Below are positions 1 through 8,344 of a stretch of 43,642 nucleotides of DNA, piece by piece. Both the position numbers and the translations under genes were made by a program. The stretch is taken from positions 1-43,642 of the forward strand of contig JAQSWN010000029.1 in the NCBI GenBank assembly GCA_029266615.1, read 5' to 3'. The notes under the pieces are model-generated. The model was not told where the DNA came from, searched no databases, and was given only the letters and a program-made list of their open reading frames with translations. This stretch comes from Polyangiaceae bacterium (lineage in GTDB: Bacteria; Myxococcota_A; Polyangia; Polyangiales; Polyangiaceae). Numbering within the stretch: position 1 is the stretch's first letter; every line of letters begins with the position of its first letter.

Positions 1-427
1 GGTGAATGACGATCCGGTACTCGTCGATGAGCGCCAACTCTTCGAGCGCAGCCGCGAGCTTGGGCGCTCCGACGAGCACACCGCGCTCGGTCCTCGCTTT
101 GAGGGCGGAGACCGCCTCGCGAAGGTCGCCCTCCAACTTGATCGTGTTTAGCCAAGGAAAGTCGCTGCGGGAACCGGACACGACGTACTTAGGCTTCGCC
201 TCGAGCTTAAGAGCCCACTCGCGCATCGCGCGCGGCGCCTGGGCGTCGCGTGTCACCGCGGGCCAGTGTTCTTCCATCAGCTCGTAGGTGTTGCGCCCGA
301 AGAGCATCGCCCCGCCTTGATCCATGACCTGCGTCCAATAGTCGTGCAGCTCGTCGTCGGCGATCCCCTGAGTGTGGTCGATGCACCCGTCCAAAGTTAC
401 GTTGAGACCGAAGGTGAGAAGGCCCAT
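1..427 (-). CDS. RibD C-terminal / dihydrofolate reductase-like protein (partial, runs off the window)
   Basis: The reading frame opens with ATG at 427 and stays open to the window edge, so the C-terminus is missing; 142 codons are visible. The protein begins MGLLTFGLNVTLDG and contains MLFGRNTYELMEEHWP and GVLVGAPKLAAAL. These match the Rossmann-like NADPH-binding fold of the RibD C-terminal/DHFR-like family (start strand, 'FGRxTYE' turn, 'GGxxL'-type loop). Members are presumed NADPH-dependent reductases of unknown substrate. It is the first of three such proteins in this window (also 12254-12796 and 16364-16966). The family is clear; the substrate is unknown. Confidence 0.85.
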   Translation of the reverse strand, partial: MGLLTFGLNVTLDGCIDHTQGIADDELHDYWTQVMDQGGAMLFGRNTYELMEEHWPAVTRDAQAPRAMREWALKLEAKPKYVVSGSRSDFPWLNTIKLEGDLREAVSALKARTERGVLVGAPKLAAALEELALIDEYRIVIH

Positions 428-518
428 GGCGGCGGAGGATATCAGAACGCGGACGGGTGGAGCTCTGAACGGCTGAAGGTCCCATGCGCCCTCAGCGCGC
501 GGCCGCGCCCGCGGTCGG

Positions 519-1349
519 CTACTTTCGCGCCTTCTCCGCGACTTGCTGCGCTCCGTCGAGAGTCACCTTAACCAACTCGATGCTCGACTCGAACATGTTA
601 CTCGGCACCTTGCCGTACTCAACCCCATCCCCACCAAGGAGCCGAACGGCAGCCTCGAGGTCGAGCTTGCCTTCGGGAGCCTCCTTGACGGCTTGGAGAG
701 CGTTCGCCCGCCCGTCGTAGTACGTGGCGAGACGAGAACTGTAGCGATAGATGCTCACCAGCACCTGGGCTACGAAGAGCATGGCGCCGAGTATGCTGAC
801 CCGGACCAATATGGTGCCGATATTCAGGACGATGCCGGAGCTTGCGCTGGTAACTAGTTCTGTCTGTCTTTGACGCAGTTTGGTGTAGATCTCTCGCGAC
901 GTTGCGAGCTCACTCCGTAGTTCCGCCTCCATGGCCGCGACGAATTTTTCCTTTTCTTCCTTGCTCGCCGCGATTTGAGGAATAGCGAGAGCGGTGGACC
1001 CGCTCTCTAAGTGGTTTCGCAATGCGCTCGCCTTCTTATCGACGTCTTGGCTGGCAAGCGACAAGGCATCGAGCAGCGGTCTTGAAGCAGAGTATTCGGC
1101 TGCAGCATCCAACTGCGCGAGTGACGCGACTGCACCAAGGCTACCCATGATGGTCGCGAACAGGAGGAGCAACGTGACGGCTGCGGTCTGCCGAAGTCGC
1201 ATCGCTCGATATCGAAGGTGCGTCATAACGCGGTCCCAGGGTACGTTCGGGAGATCCTCGTCATTCGCCGCGGCTTGCGCGACTGCGCGCAGCTCCATCT
1301 TCGTGACGCCCATAGACGCCCAACGCCGCCTCTCCTTGAAGAATTTCAT
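519..1349 (-). CDS. Hypothetical protein with two membrane segments and a helical loop
   Basis: A 276-residue protein I cannot assign to a family. A basic N-terminal stretch (about residues 1-50) precedes a first hydrophobic segment at about 55-78. A charged, probably helical or coiled-coil loop at about 80-165 is rich in Glu, Lys, Arg and Ala. A second hydrophobic segment lies at about 172-200, followed by a soluble tail of about 75 residues. Both ends are predicted on the same side of the membrane, with the helical loop outside, a topology seen in small sensors and scaffold proteins. No catalytic motif is visible. ATG at 1349 is used; an internal ATG at residue 13 is an alternative. The gene stands alone, followed by a long gap upstream of its start. 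Confidence 0.6.
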   Translation of the reverse strand: MKFFKERRRWASMGVTKMELRAVAQAAANDEDLPNVPWDRVMTHLRYRAMRLRQTAAVTLLLLFATIMGSLGAVASLAQLDAAAEYSASRPLLDALSLASQDVDKKASALRNHLESGSTALAIPQIAASKEEKEKFVAAMEAELRSELATSREIYTKLRQRQTELVTSASSGIVLNIGTILVRVSILGAMLFVAQVLVSIYRYSSRLATYYDGRANALQAVKEAPEGKLDLEAAVRLLGGDGVEYGKVPSNMFESSIELVKVTLDGAQQVAEKARK

Positions 1350-2283
1350 GCCAACGAGCGACTACAAGTCGCGCCCGGCGCCAGCAAGCGGTCTCGCTAG
1401 CGAAGGGGGCGGCTTTCGTCTTCAGGCAAACAAATGACTAAAGGGAACGTCCCGTGGGAGGTGGCTAACATCGCTGGAGGCCTGGTCCTCACCAGGCTCG
1501 GTGCCCCCCTCGTGCGGTCGAATGGGAACGACAGCTAACGGCGGGCGAAGTCCGTTCGCGAGCTTCGCGCCCAAATAGGACTCATCGTCAAGGATGCCCG
1601 CGACTTGAGCGGAGTCGCCAACCTCCCTGTTCCCGAGGCCCGCCTCAGGAAACCGTTTCGCTGGGTCTCTGTGACCACTTCGGTCTAGCTTAGGCTAAGA
1701 ACGACCATGAACAGCTGGCAAGTCTAGCCAGGGTTCGATGTCGTCGCGGAAAGCGGCAATTTGTCTCCGCACGCGCTGCTTAGCCACTCAGTGTCCCGCC
1801 TACGAATCGCGGCATCGAAGGCAGCCTGCGAAATTCCCGAGCTTGCAGCCCAGGAGCGTGTAGGAGCCACGGCGCCGCAAGGAACCCAAACTGCCGATCG
1901 GTCAGTGCATCACATCGACCGAAGAGATTTTGGGAAACACGTGCGCGATCTACAAATTCAAAGTGCGGCACCTCCATCGCCGAGGGGAGGGACACTACTT
2001 GTCCCGTAACAGACAATTGAGATGGACTGTTCTCACTGAACAGCTCCCAGAGCTCTTCGGCCGTTGATGAATTGATGGCCTGTCGCGACGCGCGCCGCCG
2101 ACGGTAACGTCGCCGCGGAGTTTACTAGCCGGGTCTGGCGCATCATTCCCGACCGCGCGGAGGCTGAAGCACAGAGTACGCCAATCCTCGCGGAGGCGCG
2201 CGGTAGCGAACGTGCCCGTGTCCCCGGAGCGAGGGGTGGGATACCCTCGCATACTAGCGGCGGCTTGCCCGCGCTCGGTGCCC
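1350..2283. other. Gap of about 0.9 kb without a supported gene
   Basis: No reading frame here has a recognisable domain. From 1435 (ATG) one plus-strand frame runs 34 codons to a TAA at 1537 and then continues open to a TAG at 1684, with fairly coding-like third-position GC, so a decayed gene is possible. Short open frames on both strands at 1761-2016 show no motif. Just ahead of the next gene, CATACT around 2249 could be a -10 element. The region may be the remnant of an insertion ahead of the DUF262 pair. Confidence 0.4.
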
Positions 2284-4125
2284 ATGTCTACCTTCGACTC
2301 GACCAAGACCCTGCTCAGCGACCTCCTCTCGAAGGTGGTGAAGGGCAAACTCCAGCTCCCCGACTTCCAGCGCGGCTGGGTCTGGGACGACGAGCACATC
2401 CAGTCGCTGCTCGTGAGCATCGCTCGCTCGTTCCCGATCGGCGCCGTGATGCTCCTCGAGACGGGCGGCGAGACCCGGTTCCAAGTGCGCCCGGTCGAGG
2501 GAGTCGAGCTGCCGCCCAACACGAATCCCGAAGAGCTGATTCTCGACGGGCAGCAACGGCTCACGTCGCTCACGCAGGTCTTGAAGTCCGACAAGCCGGT
2601 CGCGACCCGCGACGCGAAGAAGCGCGAGCTCAAAAGGCACTACTACTTCGACATCGAGAAGGCGCTCCAAGGCGGCCCCGAGTCTTTGGGAGACGCGATC
2701 GTCGCCGTCGACGAGCAGCGCACCCAGCGCGAGAACTTCGGCCGCGAGGTGACCCTCGACCTGACGAGCCGCGAGAAGGAGGTCGAGCGCTTCCACTTCC
2801 CGTGTAGCCAGATCTTGAACTCGGACGACTGGGAGCAGGCTCTCTCGGAGTTCGCGCCCGCGAAGCTCGCGCGGTTCATGAAGTTCCGAAAGCTGGTGGT
2901 CGAGCCGTTCCGAAACTACGCGCTGCCGGTCATCAGCTTGAAGAAGGAGACCTCGAAGGAGGCCGTCTGCCTCGTGTTCGAGAAGGTGAACACGGGCGGC
3001 GTCCCGCTCTCGGTCTTCGAGCTGATCACCGCGACGTGGGCCGCCGAGGGCTTCAATCTTCGTGACGACTGGTTCGGGGGGCGGGGCAAGAGCGGGCGCC
3101 ACGCTCGGCTTAGCAAGAAGCCGCTGCTGCGCGACCTCCAGCCCACCGACTTCCTGCAGGGGGTGTCGCTGCTGCACTCGTTCGAGAAGCGAACGCAGGA
3201 CCTCGCCGCGGGTCGGTCCGGCAAAGAGGCCACGGGCGTCACGGCCAAGCGAGAGCACGTCCTCGAGATGCCGCTCACCGCGTTTGGCAAGTGGGCCGAG
3301 CCTTTGAGCCATGGCTACGAGCAGGCCGAGCGCTTCTTGCGCAGCGAGGGCTTCCACCACCCGAAGTTCCTTCCGTACCGCACGCAGCTCACGCCGCTCG
3401 CTTCCGTGCTCGCGCATCTCGGCGAGCGATGGCTCGAGCCGCAGATCAAGACGAAGCTCGCGCGCTGGTTCTGGTCTGGCGTCCTCGGAGAGCTCTACGG
3501 CGGCGCCGTCGAGACGCGCATCGCGCTCGACGTGCAGCAACTCCTCGCTTGGGTGAACGAGCCGTCGGCGCCGGAGCCCGCGACGGTCCAAGCTGCGGGC
3601 TTCAACCCCAACCGCCTCGACACGCTTCGTTCACGCACGAGCGCCGCGTACCGCGGGCTCTACGTGCTGCTCCAGCGTGAGGGCGCGCGCGACTTCTTCT
3701 GGAAGGCGCGGATGATCGATCTTGATCTCGACGATGTGAAACTCGACATCCACCACATCTTCCCGAGGAAGTGGTGCGAGGACAGCGACATCCCGCCGCG
3801 CGTCTACAACGCGATCGTCAACAAGACGGCCATCTCCTACAAGGCGAACCGCAAGATCGGCGGAAGCGCCCCGTCGAAGTACCTCGCGCAGCTCCAAAGC
3901 GAGCCGCAGGTGAAGCTCACGAATGCGGAGATGGACGACATCCTGAAGAGCCACGTCATCGCCCCGGCGTCGCTACGCGGAGACTCGTTTAAAGAGTTCT
4001 ACGCAGCACGAAAGGCGGCACTTCTCGCCATCGTCGAGCGTGCGATGGGCAAGGCGTCGGTCGTCGCGGTCGATGTTGTCGCCGAAGACGCGGAGGACGA
4101 CGAGGACGACGGTGAGGCAGCGTGA
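2284..4125 (+). CDS. DUF262 / HNH (GmrSD-like) protein, putative nuclease of the DUF262 superfamily
   Basis: A 613-residue protein. The N-terminal DUF262 (GmrS-like, ParB-related) domain shows LPDFQRGWVWD with Gln29-Arg30, and the diagnostic ILDGQQRLTSL at residues 86-96 (Asp88-Gly-Gln-Gln-Arg92), the nucleotide-binding signature. The C-terminal part has DIHHIFPRKW (His490-His491) followed by an Asn/Lys-rich stretch, matching the DUF1524-type HNH nuclease region. GmrSD-family enzymes are type IV restriction systems that cleave modified phage DNA, and DUF262-HNH proteins are common in defence islands. The frame extends upstream to 2212, but ATG at 2284 is chosen because homology-like sequence starts there. 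The tail (about 595-613) is very acidic. The stop overlaps the next gene's GTG by 4 bp, implying translational coupling. A defence role is inference. Confidence 0.85.
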   Translation: MSTFDSTKTLLSDLLSKVVKGKLQLPDFQRGWVWDDEHIQSLLVSIARSFPIGAVMLLETGGETRFQVRPVEGVELPPNTNPEELILDGQQRLTSLTQVLKSDKPVATRDAKKRELKRHYYFDIEKALQGGPESLGDAIVAVDEQRTQRENFGREVTLDLTSREKEVERFHFPCSQILNSDDWEQALSEFAPAKLARFMKFRKLVVEPFRNYALPVISLKKETSKEAVCLVFEKVNTGGVPLSVFELITATWAAEGFNLRDDWFGGRGKSGRHARLSKKPLLRDLQPTDFLQGVSLLHSFEKRTQDLAAGRSGKEATGVTAKREHVLEMPLTAFGKWAEPLSHGYEQAERFLRSEGFHHPKFLPYRTQLTPLASVLAHLGERWLEPQIKTKLARWFWSGVLGELYGGAVETRIALDVQQLLAWVNEPSAPEPATVQAAGFNPNRLDTLRSRTSAAYRGLYVLLQREGARDFFWKARMIDLDLDDVKLDIHHIFPRKWCEDSDIPPRVYNAIVNKTAISYKANRKIGGSAPSKYLAQLQSEPQVKLTNAEMDDILKSHVIAPASLRGDSFKEFYAARKAALLAIVERAMGKASVVAVDVVAEDAEDDEDDGEAA

Positions 4126-5021
4126 CAATCAGGGTGCCCTCTCCGACCGTCGCCGGTGAGATGGTGCGGTACCTCCGCACCGGCGACGCCGACATGATGG
4201 GCGGCCCGTGGTTCGGTGACTTCGTGGAGCGCGAGCGACGACAGCACGCCGACATCCGTGGTGCGCTGCTCGATGAGGTCCGACGGCTCGCGAAGGGACG
4301 GACGCAAGAGGCAGTGCCCGACAACGTCGGCGCCCGTTCACGCGCGCGAAGGTCGAGCCGGTGGCTCGCGGACTTTTCCCGAAGGCCGAGCAGGACGTCG
4401 TCCTCGCGACGCTCGAGAAGTGCGTCGTCTACGTCACGAGCGACACCATCGAGTCGATCATCCTGAGCCACGGGCGGGATCGTTCGGCTTGGGACCTCGC
4501 GAACCTCCACCTGCTGAGCGTCGGCGCCGAGCTTCTGGGCCCTGACGCGCCCCGCGTGGTTGGCATCAGCGAGGAGACGACCTGCTACGTCTCCCCGGAC
4601 TGCTTCGCCGAGGACGACCCATTCGCCGACTTCATCGTCCACGAGGCCGCGCACATCTTCCACGACTGCAAGAGACGAACGATTGGCGTGCGCGAGACGC
4701 GCACGAAGGAGTGGCTGCTCGATATCGAGTACCGGCAGCGGGAGACGTTCGCCTACTCGTGCGAAGCCTACGCGCGCATCGTGGCCGGCCCGAAGAGTCC
4801 GGCAGAGCGCCGGGCGCTGCCGGTCGAGTACAGCTTGGAGCGCCGTATCTCGGATGAGCGCGTCGACCCCGCCGAGGTGGCAAACATTCGTCGCGCAGGC
4901 GGCGAGCGCGCGGAACGGCTGGAAGGTGATCCTCGCGAGGTGCGCGCCGACGACCAAGCCGCGCTCGACGGCGCAGGTCGCCGGCGAAACGATCGCCGCT
5001 CGCGACCGCGCCGAGGTGTGA
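4122..5021 (+). pseudogene. HExxH zinc metallopeptidase-like gene with two compensating frameshifts
   Basis: Three consecutive frames make one protein of about 300 residues. The first, from GTG 4122 (GTGA overlap with the DUF262 gene), encodes VPSPTVAGEMVRYLRTGDAD... to about 4332. After the CCC run at 4333-4335 the sense moves to the frame carrying PFTRAKVEPVARGLFPKAEQ and IVHEAAHIFHD. The HEAAH zinc site is at 4640-4654, and a downstream RETFAYSCEAY could supply the third ligand. Near 4888 sense moves again to VAQAASARNGWKVILARCAP, ending at TGA 5021. The shifts are -1 and +1, so the net frame is restored. Either two indel errors or a recently broken gene would explain this. The family is a small gluzincin-like peptidase of unknown substrate; coupling to DUF262 suggests a partner in the same system. 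Confidence 0.65.
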
Positions 5022-5251
5022 CGAAGGATGGGCCCTGGACGTTGCGCCCCGACGGTTAACAGCGGCGCCGCCGCCCAAGACCACGCCGACGCGCGATCGG
5101 TTCGCGAGGCCGCCGCACTTGGCCCGTTCACAGGCTCCTCGCGAGCGTTCGCCCCGATGAGCAACAGCTCGACCGCCGTCAGCGCCGCGAAGCCGCTCGC
5201 CGACGGGGCCGAGAGTTAACGACCGGGTACGGCTGTTAAACGCCTCTCCGT

Positions 5252-5281
5252 CTCTCTCTCCCCACGGGACGGGAGAGAGAG
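5252..5281. terminator. 11-bp hairpin downstream of the DUF262/peptidase pair
   Basis: Arms 5252-5262 (CTCTCTCTCCC) and 5271-5281 pair perfectly around an 8-nt loop. There is no T-tract, so it may act as a transcript end stabiliser or Rho-assisted terminator rather than a classical intrinsic terminator. Confidence 0.4.
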
Positions 5282-5382
5282 CGAGGGAAGCGTTCGACGA
5301 GCCCCTCGACGCGCTCGCGCGCCGTTCTCAGCGAGCGCAGCTCCTCCACGCGCGCAGCGGGCGAACCCTCGATCTTCCGCGC

Positions 5383-5420
5383 AAAAAGACGAAGCCCCGA
5401 GGCGTTTGCCTCGAGGCTTC
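5383..5420 (-). terminator. Intrinsic terminator of the tRNA-Asn gene
   Basis: Downstream of the tRNA on the minus strand, a 13-bp stem (5391-5403 with 5408-5420, one mismatch or wobble, GTTT loop) is followed by a T-tract (AAAAA on the plus strand at 5383-5387). It begins five nt after the tRNA 3' end. Confidence 0.85.
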
Positions 5421-5424
5421 TTTG

Positions 5425-5497
5425 CTCCGACTCAAGGACTCGAACCTTGGACCCGGCGGTTAACAGCCGCCTGCTCTACCAACTGAGCTAAGTCGGA
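5425..5497 (-). tRNA. tRNA-Asn (anticodon GTT)
   Basis: Reading the minus strand, the acceptor stem TCCGACT (5491-5497) pairs with AGTCGGA (5426-5432). G at 5425 is the discriminator, giving 73 nt. The D arm (TAGCTCAGTTGGTAGAGCA), the anticodon loop CTGTTAACC with anticodon GTT, and the T arm with GGTTCGAGTCC are all standard. CCA is not encoded. The gene stands alone and is followed by its own terminator. tRNA genes are common integration targets, but no att-like direct repeat of its 3' end was seen nearby. Confidence 0.97.
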
Positions 5498-5712
5498 ATT
5501 GGTGGGGCGCAGAGTACCCGCGGAGCTGAGCAGGTCAAGGGCAACCTGCCGAAAATCAACCGGGGATTACGAAATCGGCCGGCTGGAATGGCGAGGGCTG
5601 GCACGGTCTGCGCTGTCTGTGCCGGTCCGTTTTCGTGCGCATGGACGCGACAGCGCCGGAGCCACGCGACGTGGGGCGACGGCGGGGCGCGCCTTTGCCC
5701 GTTGCAGCGGAC

Positions 5713-6120
5713 TCATTCGAGCTCTTCGAGGAGGTGATTCAGCTCGGATTGTTGCGCGGCGCTGAGGCGTGAAAGCCGCGCGCCGAACGCCTCCGAGAGC
5801 AGCGCCACGCCCGTGTTCATTGCCTTACGTCCGGACGGGGTGAGCAGGAGGCGATGCCGCCGCAGATCCTCCGTGTCTATTTCGCGTCGCAGGAAGCCGG
5901 CTGCTTCCAGGCGCTTGACGTTGGTGGTGATCGTCGGCCGCGGCATGCACAGCTTGGCCGCAAGCTCCGCGGGGTAGGGGTGTTCGTCCACCTCCGCGAG
6001 CACGAAGAGCTCTTTCGAATCCAAGCCGAGCTTCCCGAGAGCGGGGGTGACGCTCGTGATGACGGAGAGCAGCAGCCGGTAGTTGAGCGACCAGATTTTC
6101 GCAGCGTCAATCTTCGCCAT
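5713..6120 (-). CDS. MarR-family transcriptional regulator
   Basis: 135 residues from ATG 6120. The winged helix-turn-helix is plain: LAEVDEHPYPAELAAKLCMP, then PTITTNVKRLEAAGFLRREI (recognition helix) and the wing DLRRHRLLLTPSGRKAM. Amphipathic dimerisation helices lie at each end. The frame extends upstream to a TTG at 6162, but conserved sequence starts at MAKIDAAK and that extension would cover the operator. It is divergent from an aldo/keto reductase gene, with a 93-bp shared control region holding a TAGTT-N8-AACTA dyad. It probably represses itself and that operon in response to a small, perhaps phenolic or oxidising, ligand; the ligand is not deducible. Confidence 0.9.
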   Translation of the reverse strand: MAKIDAAKIWSLNYRLLLSVITSVTPALGKLGLDSKELFVLAEVDEHPYPAELAAKLCMPRPTITTNVKRLEAAGFLRREIDTEDLRRHRLLLTPSGRKAMNTGVALLSEAFGARLSRLSAAQQSELNHLLEELE

Positions 6121-6153
6121 GGGGGCTTGCGGTTGAGAGGCTCCAACCCAAAG

Positions 6154-6171
6154 TAGTTCCAACTTAAACTA
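6154..6171. promoter_or_regulatory. Candidate MarR operator between divergent genes
   Basis: An inverted repeat TAGTT-N8-AACTA sits in the AT-richest part of the MarR//aldo-keto reductase intergenic region, 43 bp before the reductase start. Size and symmetry fit a MarR dimer site. Confidence 0.5.
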
Positions 6172-6213
6172 AGCACACATTGAACCAATTAGCCCGGAAC
6201 AAGGAAGCAAATC

Positions 6214-7296
6214 ATGTCCCTCGACCACTACATCACCCTCGGCCGTTCCGGCCTCCGCGTCAGCCCCTTCTGCCTCGGGGCCATGACCTTCGGTGAGGAC
6301 CTCGGCTGGGGCTCCAGCGTCGAAGAGTCCCAGCAAATCATGGACCGCTACCTGGAGCTGGGCGGCAACTTCATCGACACCGCCAACTTTTACACGAAGA
6401 GCCACTCAGAGAAAATCATCGGCGACCACCTTGGCCGTCACCCCGCCCGGCGTGACCGCTTGGTGCTGGCCACGAAGTTCAGCGGCAACCTCTACCCCGG
6501 CGACCCGAACGCGGGCGGCTCGAGCCGAAAGGCGATCGTCTCGGCTTGTGAGAACTCGCTCCGGCGATTGCAGACCGACTACATCGACCTGTATTGGCTC
6601 CACAACTGGGATCTGCACACGCCCATCGACGAGACCATGGCCGCGCTTTCGGATCTCGTGCGTGCGGGCAAGGTTCGCTACATCGGCGTCTCGGACACGC
6701 CGGCTTGGAAGGTCGCGCAGGCGAACGTGATGGCGCATTTCCGCGGCTGGCCCGAATTCGTGGGGCTACAGATCGAGTATTCGCTTCTCGAGCGCAGCGT
6801 CGAGCAAGAGCTCGTGCCGATGGCGCTCGAGCTGGGGCTCGGCATCACGCCGTGGTCGCCGTTGAAGAGCGGCGTCCTGAGCGGGAAATACACGCGTCAA
6901 AACGCGGCCGAACAGAAGGCAGACCGCGTGTTCGTGCAATGGGCGCTGAGCGACAAGGCCTACGACGTCGTGGAGGAGCTGACACGCGTCGCGCAGGCGC
7001 TGGACAGCACGCCCGCGCGCGTCGCGCTCGCGTGGGTGCAGGGGCAACCCGGCGTGACGTCGACCATCATCGGCGCACGTCGGCTCACGCAGCTGGAAGA
7101 CAACGTCAAGGCGCTGGACCTCGTCTTGAGCGCCGAGCAGCGGGCCAAATTGAACGAGCTCACGCAGCCCGTCTTCGGCTTTCCGCAGAGCATGCAGCCG
7201 ATGTTCGCGAGCATTCACAACGGCGGCACGCGGGTGAACGGCGTGCAGGCGCCGCCCTCCAATTTCGTGATGGAGGCAGGGGACAAGCCTTACTGA
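6214..7296 (+). CDS. Aldo/keto reductase (NADPH-dependent)
   Basis: A 360-residue single-domain TIM-barrel oxidoreductase. It opens with YITLGRSGLRVSPFCLGAMT, as typical for bacterial aldo/keto reductases of the Tas/YajO group. The catalytic tetrad is visible: Asp55 and Tyr60 in FIDTANFY, Lys88 in LATKFSG and His130 in LYWLHNWD. The C-terminal NADP-binding segment shows TSTIIGARRLTQLEDNV. It would reduce aldehydes or ketones to alcohols in the cytoplasm. ATG 6214 is preceded by a purine-rich ribosome site (AAGGAAG). It is the first gene of a plus-strand run with the flavoprotein and methyltransferase genes, and is probably controlled by the divergent MarR. Confidence 0.95.
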   Translation: MSLDHYITLGRSGLRVSPFCLGAMTFGEDLGWGSSVEESQQIMDRYLELGGNFIDTANFYTKSHSEKIIGDHLGRHPARRDRLVLATKFSGNLYPGDPNAGGSSRKAIVSACENSLRRLQTDYIDLYWLHNWDLHTPIDETMAALSDLVRAGKVRYIGVSDTPAWKVAQANVMAHFRGWPEFVGLQIEYSLLERSVEQELVPMALELGLGITPWSPLKSGVLSGKYTRQNAAEQKADRVFVQWALSDKAYDVVEELTRVAQALDSTPARVALAWVQGQPGVTSTIIGARRLTQLEDNVKALDLVLSAEQRAKLNELTQPVFGFPQSMQPMFASIHNGGTRVNGVQAPPSNFVMEAGDKPY

Positions 7297-7411
7297 AGAG
7301 GCCGGACGCGTGGACGCGCGGCGGGGGGGAGGCCGCGCGATCGAAGGCGGAGCCGATCGCGTCGAAAACCGCGCCCTCCCCAGCCGCTCGTACCGGCGCT
7401 ACGAAGGAGTC

Positions 7412-8341
7412 ATGAACAGCGAAGACCGGTACGACGTCGTGATCGTGGGAGGCGGCCCTGGTGGTCTCTCGGCTGCGTTGGCGCTCGGCCGGGGGCGCAA
7501 GCGGGTGCTCCTCTGCGACTCCGGTCCGCGACGCAACGCCGCCGCGACCCACATTCACAACTTCGTCACGCGAGACGGCACGCCGCCGGAAGAGTTTCGG
7601 GCGCTCGGGCGAGAGCAGCTGGCCCAGTATCCGAACGTGGTCGTGCGGAGCGCACGCGTCGCCGGGATCACGGGAACGCGCGGATCGTTCGATGTCGCGC
7701 TCGAGGGCGGCAGCGTGCAGGCGCGGCGCGTGCTGCTCTGTACGGGCATGATCGACGAGCTGCCGGACATCCCTGGGTTCCGGGAAATGTGGGGCCACAC
7801 CATCTTCCAATGCCCGTACTGTCACGGCTGGGAGATCCGGGACCTTCGCTTCGGCTACTTCGTGCGCGCGTTCGAGCCGCATCACTTCAAGCTATTCGCG
7901 CTTCTGCTGCGCGGCTGGACGCGCGACGTCGTCGTGTTCACGAACGGCTTTGCGGACGTGCCCGAAGCCGCGCGCGAGAGCTTGCGGGACGCGGGCATAC
8001 GGCTCGAGACACAGCCGGTGACGGGCCTCACGGGGCAAGGTAAGAAGCTCGAGACGGTACGTTTGGCGGACGGCAGCGCGGTGCCTTGCGACGCCCTCTT
8101 CTTGCATCCCGCGCAGCAGCAGGTGGAGCTGGTACGCGGCCTCGGCGTCGCGTTGGACGACGACGGCTTCGTGCGCGTCGACCCGATGACGCGCGAAACG
8201 TCGCGGCCCGGCGTGTACGCGGCCGGCGACTTGGCGACGCGGATGCAGGGCGCCATCCTCGCCGCCGCCGCCGCGACCCAAGCGGCCACCGTGATCAACA
8301 TGGAGCTGACGTCGGAGCTGGTGACGAGCGGAGAACGCTGA
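7412..8341 (+). CDS. Thioredoxin reductase-like FAD/NAD(P)-dependent oxidoreductase
   Basis: 309 residues from ATG 7412, which has GAAGGAG upstream; the frame extends to 7310 without similarity. The N-terminal FAD-binding motif is VVIVGGGPGGLSAA at residues 9-22. The redox motif CPYCHGWE holds the paired cysteines of the thioredoxin reductase family, and the second FAD site GVYAAGDLATRMQGAI lies near the C-terminus. Proteins of this size and with CPYCHG are usually annotated as thioredoxin reductase-like disulfide reductases rather than TrxB itself, and often lie beside MarR or AraC regulators. The NAD(P)-binding half is shorter and less canonical, lacking a clear GxGxxA repeat, so the electron donor is uncertain. 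The next gene starts 4 nt after its stop. Confidence 0.9.
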   Translation: MNSEDRYDVVIVGGGPGGLSAALALGRGRKRVLLCDSGPRRNAAATHIHNFVTRDGTPPEEFRALGREQLAQYPNVVVRSARVAGITGTRGSFDVALEGGSVQARRVLLCTGMIDELPDIPGFREMWGHTIFQCPYCHGWEIRDLRFGYFVRAFEPHHFKLFALLLRGWTRDVVVFTNGFADVPEAARESLRDAGIRLETQPVTGLTGQGKKLETVRLADGSAVPCDALFLHPAQQQVELVRGLGVALDDDGFVRVDPMTRETSRPGVYAAGDLATRMQGAILAAAAATQAATVINMELTSELVTSGER

Positions 8342-8344
8342 CCA

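Noticed and set aside
2254..3591. Open minus-strand frame of 445 codons
   Set aside because: Antisense to the DUF262 gene, low-complexity Arg/Leu/Glu composition, no motif.
3989..5164. Open minus-strand frame of 391 codons
   Set aside because: Antisense to the end of the DUF262 gene and the metallopeptidase; the opposite strand carries the HEAAH motif.
5028..5219. Plus-strand 63-codon frame after the metallopeptidase
   Set aside because: No motif or ribosome site; looks like trailing GC-rich sequence.
5425..5497. tRNA-Asn as an integration (att) site
   Set aside because: No second copy of the tRNA 3' end and no integrase gene was found in the window.
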